A stretch of 64,000 nucleotides of DNA from Sphaerolaimus hirsutus (lineage: Eukaryota > Nematoda > Chromadorea > Monhysterida > Sphaerolaimidae). This document shows, piece by piece, positions 56,548 to 64,000 of the stretch; the first letter of the stretch is position 1; every line of letters starts with the position of its first letter. Where the stretch lies: positions 10,677,832-10,741,831 of the forward strand of contig OZ038458.1 in assembly GCA_964036195.1 (NCBI GenBank), read 5' to 3'. The notes under the pieces were generated by a model, which searched no databases, was not told the origin of the DNA, and saw nothing but the letters and a program-made list of their open reading frames with translations. The position numbers and the translations under genes are program-made.

Positions 56548-56781
56548 ATAGTAAATTCAAGTAAACAAATGTTGGCAATTGCGCAGCCAACTGAGGAGGA
56601 GGCACCGGGCGCCGGGGGCGTCCTTGCGGGGAGCGTCGCTGCAGCTGTGCAAGCGAATGGTGCTGCCGCGACGCACAAGGAGCGCAGCCGCACGCACACG
56701 CGCACACAGACGGCGCTGCCTACGCCTGCATCCCCAGCTGCGACCACGGCGCAACAAACTCACGAGGTCTCCGGGAACTCA

Positions 56782-56992
56782 CGGGTTCAAACGGGATTGA
56801 CTGATCGGGATCAGGATCAGGATCGGGATTGGCTTTTTGAGCTTTCGGGATCGGGATTGACGTCTTCGGATCAGTATCGGGATGAGTTTTTTGTGATTTT
56901 GGTATCGGGATCGGGATTGGGGTTTCGGGATCAGGATTGGGACAGGGATTGGATTTTTTTAGGATCGGGATTGGCATTTTTAAAAGGTTCAA
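56782..56992. mobile_element. Family E-like element with TCGGGATC words
   Basis: GGGTTCAAACGGGATTGA starts a run of GATCGGGATTGG words. The right end AAAAGGTTCAAAT is decayed, and no TSD was seen. Confidence 0.6.
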
Positions 56993-57084
56993 ATATACAT
57001 GTTTTTCCCAGAGTTTTTGACAAATCAGGTTTAAAAACACATCTGGATGCCAGAAAATTGGCATAGAGTAGACATTGGAGGTTT

Positions 57085-57687
57085 CCATTCACATTAACGT
57101 AGGATATATTTATATAAGGTGTGCAGATGTAAACTGTGCTGCCCGCGTAGTTACATGCAGAAATGACAATTCCAACAAGCATTCGTGGCCACACCTCGCA
57201 GCAGGAGAGCGACGCGATGCAAGGCGATTCTGATGGGCGGCGGCGAAAAGAAGCACGCACGAAGGCGGGCGGCAGCTCGCTGTTTGCGGCTGTTTCCCTG
57301 GCTCGAAGCCATTCGCAGGCACTCCGCTCTACAAACACCCGGCTCCTCCGCTGCACCAACCATGGAACCCACAGGTCGTTTTGCTATTCAAAATGCGGTC
57401 ACCCATACGCCATACCAAATCCAATAGCAATCCAATAGCGATCAATGAGTCTACAAGGTATACCGTAGTGCCTTCGGCATAATACATTGCAAAAAGTTCC
57501 ATGCATAGTGCCCAGGCACTATGCAATGCAGAAAAAATATTCGGCCAAATTTTTCCGGTCGAGTCAGACGAGTCGAGTCGGTACCCTGTTTTACCTTTGA
57601 GTCACGACTCACGAGTCGAGTCGAGTCGAGTTCAAGCCCTAGTGTACGCCCTACCCTACAAATCTGTAGGGAGAATTAAATCTGGCC
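57085..57687. other. No supported gene; GAGTCGAGTC repeat near 57540-57650
   Basis: GAGTCGAGTCGAGTC tracts ending GTTCAAGCCCTA look like another family E word variant with its left end lost. A GC-rich stretch at 57150-57360 is open in several frames but has no recognised domain. Confidence 0.4.
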
Positions 57688-58056
57688 CAGAGTTGCGAAA
57701 GCGTATTTACGCTTACCCGAAATACCCGGGTAAATGGGTATTTATACTTACGCTTACGCTTACGCTGTCATAAAATACCTGTACGCTTTATTACGCTTTC
57801 CCGGCCGAATTACCCGGGTACTAAAAGCGTAAAAAACTTTTCACACGGCCCAGTTTTACGGTTCTCAAAAAGCGTGAAACTACAAAAAAACAACAATATG
57901 AACGACAATGCGTACCAACAAAAATTACTGCGTGTGTGCATAAACACACTGAAAATGGTGGCACATGTACAAATTGTGCTAAAATTCTGTCGCCTGCAAT
58001 ATCGTGGCGTCAGACTAGCAATTTTTGGGGCGACGATGGATTCCGTCAACAGCACT

Positions 58057-58572
58057 TACCGTATTACCTTGAAATATCCCTGTGGGGGTTTATTATTTTG
58101 CCAGCAAAATTTGAGGGGGGTTAATTTGGCGGTGCACTTGTACGCACAAATGCCTGGTATGCACAAACGCCCGGTACGCACAAAATTGTGCCCGTCACGC
58201 ACATCTGCACAAAAAGTGTCAAGTGAAAAAACGGTGGATAATGGCTATTTTTGACTGTTTTTTTCACTTGACACTTTTTCAAGTGATTTTCAGATATCAG
58301 TGAAGTGAAAAAAGCTGTGCAATAACATTATTGACCATCTGTCCGCTACGCAAACATCATCAGCCATGTAAGTACCGGGCAGATGTGCGTGGCGGGCACA
58401 ATTTTGTGCGTACCGGGCGTTTGTGTGTACCAGGCATTTGTGCGTAGGAGGCCTGGACCGTTAATTCGATTGGGGCTTATTCGAGGGTTGTTCATTATTT
58501 CCCAAGCCAATTTTGAGGGGGCGGGGGGATGGGGTTTATTCAAGGGGGCTGGATAATTCAAGGTAATACGGT
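58057..58572. mobile_element. Family A' foldback MITE nested in family G
   Basis: TACCGTATTACCTTGAAATA to TCAAGGTAATACGGTG. It is itself interrupted by 58130-58456. Confidence 0.82.
58130..58456. mobile_element. Family P-type palindrome nested in family A'
   Basis: CGCACAAATGCCTGGTATGC and GTACCAGGCATTTGTGCG arms pair, as do CACAAAATTGTGCCCG and its complement and AAGTGTCAAGTGAAAAAA at the centre. It splits TTAATTT from TTAATTCGA, which are contiguous in family A'. Confidence 0.75.
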
Positions 58573-58870
58573 GGGTCCCAGTTAGATGAAGTTGTGTTGT
58601 TATGTGGTGATCGTGTTGATGAAATGATGTGAAAAAATGAATGGAAATGTTATAAAGTCGTCTAAAAGTGAAAGCTAGGGTGTTTCCCCATGCTCAACAG
58701 CAGGAGCACTTTCTAGAAAATTTTTACGCTTACGCTTTTTTTTACGCTTTCCTAGGTATTTTAAAAATACCTTACGCTTTTAGTATCCATACTCAAAATT
58801 TGGAAAGTGTATTTACGCTTACGCTTACGCTTTCCAAAAATACCGGTATTTTAACAACTCTGATCTGGCC

Positions 58871-60838
58871 CCAGGTATCTCAGTCAGGAATACGTAACAA
58901 TACATAATGGTATTTTCCAAATACATAAACACAAATGTAAATATCAATGTAATTACCCGGGTATTTCGGGCAAACATAAATACGTTTTTGCAACACTGGT
59001 TTGCACTCAAATCTGTTGCGGCATGTGTCTGGTGCATGCATCTGGCCAAATATTTGATATGTAAGTATCAATCAATGCACAATGTTAAGTGAATTGCATA
59101 GTGCCTGGCCACCATGCACAGCACATGGAAAGTGTTTGAAAAAGCCCTCAAATTTGTATAGTGCCCGGGGCCTTACTCGGAGAAAAATCTTATTTATGCA
59201 AAAACCCTGCACTAACGTCACTCAGTCATAAGTTTCAACATGTGTTCTGCATCATACACATCACAAACTTCGGTATTTGTCATTAGAATTCCAAAAAATG
59301 GCCAATTTTGAGAATGGAAGCATGTATTTTTTTTTATCTGTGCGATTTTTATAAAAAGTTTAAACAAGTCACTAATGGGTTGGGGGGAAAAAGGGTCGAT
59401 TAAAAGTTATGGTAATTTTCGCTGGCCAATGAGTGTTTTTGTTTGCACAAGCGATTTGTGCAACAGTTGCGCATTAATCTACTACACATCCTGCCAATCA
59501 CATTCATGTCATGTATTTAGCAGGGTGGGTCAAATAGGAGTGATGACAAAATTGATAATATAGTACATACGCACACAAGAAATTTAGTCTGATCACTGAT
59601 ATTTAAGTGATAAAATACACTGTGCAATCGGGAGCTCAAGATGATAAACCTAAAATTTGTTCTCATCGGAATTTACAATTTTGAATACATTTTGTGATGT
59701 CGCTATCAATATATCTTTTCAACCTATCAATATATATTTTCAATAAAAAATATGTGAAAAATTCTCAGTGCATTTTATCACTTAAATATCACCTGATCAT
59801 AGACAAAGAAAGAAGTACATTTACCAGAAGATGTGCATTATACCTAGATCTAACAAAAATTCATCAGAAAAAGTTCGAATTTCGAAAAGTCATTTGAGTG
59901 GGGTAATGGGAATACAGCTTGAACATGGGCGGCATTTTGAGTTGTTCCATTTTTATATAAAGTTTCACGATCATATTTAGCTGTGCGCGTGAAACAGTAT
60001 TTGCACAGTTATTTATTTACCACCCAGTATTTTTCAAATGCACTGCAAACAAAGCTCATGCTGCCAGAGGATTATACCGCATTAAGTCATGATCTGGCGC
60101 TGAGAAGCACTTCAAAAGAGCGCCGCACTCCGCCTTGTCGATGCCTACCATATTCTTTTAATCGACCCTTTTTAGGCCCAGCGCACTAATGTACATTAAT
60201 TTATTTACAACAATGCTTTTTTCATCTTTTATACAAAAATTGCATGCTTTATCATTATTGGCACGCTTCCAAAGTGAGACATAAATGAGTGCGAGGGCAG
60301 GCTGTTTATTATGTTCGCTGAGTATAGTGATGGAATGGTGCCATGGTGCTGGTATGTTGAATGCTCCAAGTCCAAAGGGCACTGCACTGAGCACTCCAAA
60401 GATAAAAATATGTGTAAACTCGGCAGACATTATGCGAGTCAACTGTCTGACGAATTTTTGTACAAGTGCCATTCTAACCCAATTTCATTGTTATTGACAC
60501 TCGTATTTCATGCGTAGGGATGACCATCAACAAATTTTTCAATTAGATAAGTGAACGTCACCGTCGAAATTTGAATTTAAGATCTACACTTGATAAATAT
60601 ATGATAATTTCTTATTATTACGAACATAGTGAGCATTTTATGTTATTCAGAGCAATTTTTAGATTTTCAAAACGATCCAGATTTAGCTAGTGGTGTACAG
60701 TGTACAGGGTCGTTCTTCCCTTGTTCTATCGCACGCACACATACGTACTTTTTTGTTGGAATTTGTCCGGGCTGTTACAATAAAATACCTTGTTATCTGC
60801 TTTCATATGACAATATGCGTGTTCAGTTTATCCTGTTC
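58871..60838. other. No supported gene
   Basis: AT-rich DNA with short open frames only. TAGTGATGGAATGGTGCCATGG at about 60325 is a lone family C/D left end. No RNA gene was recognised. Confidence 0.45.
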
Positions 60839-60988
60839 TCGCATAAAACGTCGGATTGAATAAGATTTACCATGAATCGATTGGAATGCATTCATTCAAA
60901 TTCAAAATTAACTTAACAATTTTAACGAAATTTAAAATTGGTACGTAAGGGCCGAATCACTGATTCCTTTCATGTCTGCTGAGTTTAA
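60839..60988. repeat. Dispersed repeat shared with 3826-3962
   Basis: Same ordered words as at 3826 (CGCATAAAACGTCGGATTGA, AAGGGCCGAATCACTGATT, TCTGCTGAGTTTA), with about 15 extra bases in the middle. Confidence 0.6.
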
Positions 60989-61149
60989 ATAAATACATGT
61001 ACATAAGTACATCCATAGAAAACTGAAACACATGGTATTTTTTGCACTTGGTTTTTCCCTGTTTTGCTTGCATTTTGATCGCACAATTAGCCCTGCATAA
61101 TGCCCCCATCCCCAATGACATGACGCTCAGGCAGTATATTTACATGTGG

Positions 61150-61459
61150 GGGGATGCGGGGGTTCTCTATATAACATTTTTCAAGGTGTAGAAGGAAGAA
61201 TATGGAGAAAAATCACTAAAAGTAGGTGTAAAATAGCTCAAAATAGGTATACAAGAGCATATAGTGCTAAAGATAGTTGAAATAGGCAATAAGGAACATC
61301 AACTTGTGATTTTGGAGGTGAAATCTATAAAAAGGTTTAAAAAAATAGTGATTGTGACCAAAAATTGGGGTAAAATTTCTCAAAAATCAACCCAGATAGG
61401 TAGATAGCTGGCTGATTTGGAGGGGACCCGCCCCCAACACTCCCCATTGGAGACCCCTG
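61150..61459. mobile_element. Family Q-like fragment, reverse orientation
   Basis: Ends TTGGAGACCCCTG at the right. The interior GATAGGTAGATAGCTGG is the complement of the AGCTATCTA words of family Q. The left end is degraded. Confidence 0.6.
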
Positions 61460-61624
61460 AGCTCCATCAAGTGATTTTTTAATATTTCACAACTTTTCTC
61501 AAAACATTTCAAGGAACTTTTCCATACATATGGTAGATATTCAAAAAACTACAAGTTCATGATTTTTTTTGTAAATTTATAGTTAATCAGCAAAGTGTGA
61601 CTTGTCATAATTTGAATTCTTTGC

Positions 61625-61815
61625 ACAAAAGACAAAAAGAAAACAGAAAAACTGACTCTACTGATGCAGCAGCTGAGGATACCGATGCAGCAGTTACCAC
61701 TACTGATGCAGCATTAGCCAATACAAGTGCAGTCATTACCACTACTGATGCAGCAGTTACCACTACAAATGCAGTGGTCACCAACACTGATGCAGCAGTG
61801 GATAATGGAAACACG
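61625..61815 (+). other. Possible exon or coding relic with degenerate TTDAAV-type repeats
   Basis: An open frame from about 61597 encodes a short basic stretch (KRQKENRK), then about eight imperfect 6-8-residue units such as TTDAAV, TTNAVV and NTDAAV. A good donor-like GGTAAGTG follows at about 61815. The repeat unit is a degenerate 24-nt word. Without an acceptor or homologue this may be only a minisatellite that happens to be open. I do not recognise a family. Confidence 0.2.
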
Positions 61816-62260
61816 GGTAAGTGTGGGCTTTTCTGATGTAATGGCCTTGCGCACACTAGTTCTCTGGCGTTTTCAGTTTACTGGCATTAAACTGAATTAT
61901 TTTAGTTTACTTTTTGTTTCACGGATTGTATGAGTGGGTGGAGCTTAGGCCACCATCTTTATTTTTTCAAAACTTTTTCTCTAAACTTTCACTGTCCAAT
62001 TCACCAACAAATGGGCACCAAATATTGTGATATATGTGAATTGCTACTTTTTCACATTTACAGTATGTAACAGTACTGCAACATGTCATGAATACAAAAA
62101 AATAAAATGTCATAAAATGATGTGTGTGTAGCACAGAACAATAAGCAGACACAACCTAGACAAGTACCAGATATTTTCATTTTGATGTTTACTCACGTTT
62201 AAATAAAGGTAAAGGGGACAACTAAAGGTAAAAATTCACATAATGAACTTTGCCCCCAAA

Positions 62261-63258
62261 CACAGCAAATAATGTGCCACCACTTCAGTGCCCCTTGTGA
62301 TCACACTTAAGAGCCTGACCACACCTGATCACCAGGCACTTCATGGCCCATGATCACACTTCAGAGCTGATCACACCAGAGTTGCGAAAGTGTATTTACA
62401 CTTACCCGAAATACCCGGGTAAATGGGTATTTATATTTACACTTACACTTACACTTTCATCAAATACCCATACACTTATTTTACACTTTCCTGGGCAAAA
62501 TACCCGGGTACAGAAAGTGTATTTTTTTCTTTCAGATGGCCCTGTTTTATGCTTTTGAGAAAGCATAAAATAGTGTCATGTACAAAAATATGGCATTGAA
62601 TGTAGAAAATATGGCAAATGTACAAACTAGCAGCCTATGATCTACAACCTTTGATCAGTACTCATGGTATTCTACAGTTTCATCATACTTTTATAGAACG
62701 GACAAGATCAATGGAAGTTCACCAACTGGATACAAAGTCAACTTTTGCATCGACATTTGCTGCATGTCCATTCTTGCATTTAAACAGTGTGTATCGCATT
62801 GCTTAATCAGTAAAATATCAACACGAAAAAACTGCCATTATTAGGAAACTTTATACCACTACAGTATTTGTTCCAATCTGAAATGTTTCATAAAAGGCTG
62901 TAAAATGTGAAATAATGCATGAAAATGATAAATAAATTGATCTAACGGTGAGAACAGCGGTGTTTTCTAATGCTCAACGGTGAGAGCTCTTTCTAAAAAA
63001 TTTTTTTACACTTACACTTTTTTTTACACTTTCCTAGGTATTTTGAAAATACCTTACACTTTTGGTATCCATACTCAAAATTTGGAATTCACACCTGATC
63101 ACCAATGGAACACACTTCACCGACACTTCATGGATTTGTTTACTAAATTGTTTACAGAAAGAAAAAAATTAGAAATTTGTGAAGTGTATTGAAGTTCGGT
63201 CTGCATGAAGACATATCACCGCAGATCACAGCAGATCACCAGCACTGTTTTTGCTGTG
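62261..63258. mobile_element. Family O element nested in family R and itself interrupted
   Basis: CACAGCAAATAATGTGC to GTTTTTGCTGTG. Removing 62377-63086 leaves a sequence collinear with the intact copy 56244-56547. It splits GCCCCCAAA from AATGCAC, which are contiguous (as complement) in the family R right arm. Confidence 0.85.
62377..63086. mobile_element. Family G element nested in family O, right end deleted
   Basis: CAGAGTTGCGAAAGTG, then collinear with 7370-8124 up to ATACTCAAAATTTGGA. The terminal AACAACTCTG and the last arm are missing, so this copy is end-deleted. Confidence 0.85.
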
Positions 63259-64000
63259 AAAATGCACACCTGAGGAGTTTCAATGGGGATCAATGAAATG
63301 ATGTCATTATGACATCATCACAGGAAAATAAATTGTCCTGTAGGACAACTTTTTCATTGACCCCCATCAGGGGTGCATTTTGGGGGCAAGGTTCATTATA
63401 CGAATTTTTACCTTTAATTATCCCCTTAAAGTCATTGTATACCAGGTTTATAAGTGTGTATAAAAAATTGACTAAACAGCAAGATCAAAACATCTGGCAC
63501 TTCTCTAGGGTGTACCTGCTTTTGTTCTGTACTACAGCACATTATTCTTTGCATTCTACAGTATTGTTACATACTGTAAATGTGAAAAAGTAGTAATCCA
63601 CACTTATAACAATATTTGGTGCCTGTTTTTTTCTTGGTGGACGTGGATTGGACAGTGAAAGTTGAGAGGGAAAAGTTGAGACTGTTTTTTCATGGTCGGT
63701 CATTTTCATTTTCACACTCACAGGTGGGTCCCTCCCCTCCTGTATATAGCAGTGGGGGAATGTTGTATACATCCCACAAAATTTTCAATTCGACCCCCTT
63801 CTTATAGTCCATGGTATTTGCAAAAAGCATTGGGTGGCGAACTTGGTGTGGACAGCACAATTAACATAGAAAAACCTTTATGTATATGGCGGCCCACACC
63901 CAGGTAGGTCGCCGGCCCACTGCCATATATAGCGGTGGAGGGATGTTGGGTATGGGTACATCCCCCAAAATTTCGAACTGACCACCTCCCACCACTGGAA

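Larger units (their letters stand above)
57688..58862. mobile_element. hAT-like family G element (ACGCTT word variant), interrupted, 1175 bp
   Basis: CAGAGTTGCGAAAGCG to TTTTAACAACTCTG. Perfect 8-bp TSD ATCTGGCC (57680-57687 and 58863-58870). It reads TACGCTTACGCTT where 7370-8124 reads TACACTTACACTT. Contains 58057-58572. Confidence 0.93.
61960..64000. mobile_element. Second family R palindrome, interrupted and running off the window
   Basis: The left arm (61960-62260: AACTTTCACTGTCCAATTCA, GCACCAAATATTG, TACAGTATGTAACA, GGTAAAAATTCACATAATGA) pairs with the right arm (63300-63680). Right-arm words past 63700 (CCCACACCCAGGTAGGTCGCC, read as shorter pieces) resemble the outer arms of 50756-52439. 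The left arm is split by family O. Confidence 0.75.

Overview
This is a piece of an animal nuclear genome. Four spliced genes with GT-AG introns, strict phase agreement and GC-rich exons sit in AT-rich DNA that is mostly repeats. Three of the genes have clear animal orthologues: AFG3L2, ARMC8 and SRRM1. The fourth is a seven-helix receptor of invertebrate appearance. I cannot name the phylum; an invertebrate is an inference. No prokaryotic gene, rRNA, tRNA or intact transposase was seen.

Layout. 1-18 kb: no supported gene. It holds foldback transposons, a 116-bp satellite with a 466-bp higher-order period (9.1-11.8 kb) and a GC-rich minisatellite (11.8-13.3 kb). 18.1-24.3 kb (+): a class A GPCR in seven exons. 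24.4-27 kb: nested transposons. 27.06-49.06 kb (-): three genes head to tail, transcribed AFG3L2 (mitochondrial m-AAA protease, 13 exons), then ARMC8 (CTLH/GID ubiquitin-ligase subunit, 15 exons including a predicted 11-nt microexon), then SRRM1 (PWI-domain splicing coactivator, 9 exons). The two intergenic gaps are only about 460-470 bp, while the introns are inflated by transposons. 49-64 kb: no supported gene; stacks of nested inverted-repeat elements, including a 1.7-kb near-perfect palindrome and a relative that runs off the window end.

The striking content is the repeat landscape. At least eight TIR element families are present. Many have clear 8-bp target-site duplications (TSDs), which I read directly, and hAT-like ends (CAGGG..., TAGGGT..., TAGTGATG...). 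Others have TA-flanked or TTAA-flanked ends. Several families have bodies made almost entirely of one short word repeated in both arms. The elements sit inside each other up to three deep, so their relative ages can be ordered. Two members of a palindromic family (GGTGCCAGTYCC ends) lie exactly between contiguous coding parts of ARMC8 and seem to form the whole intron. This looks like introner-type intron gain, and is the best candidate here for something undescribed.

The genes do not form a pathway. AFG3L2 works in the mitochondrial inner membrane, ARMC8 in a ubiquitin ligase, SRRM1 in the nucleus and the GPCR at the plasma membrane.
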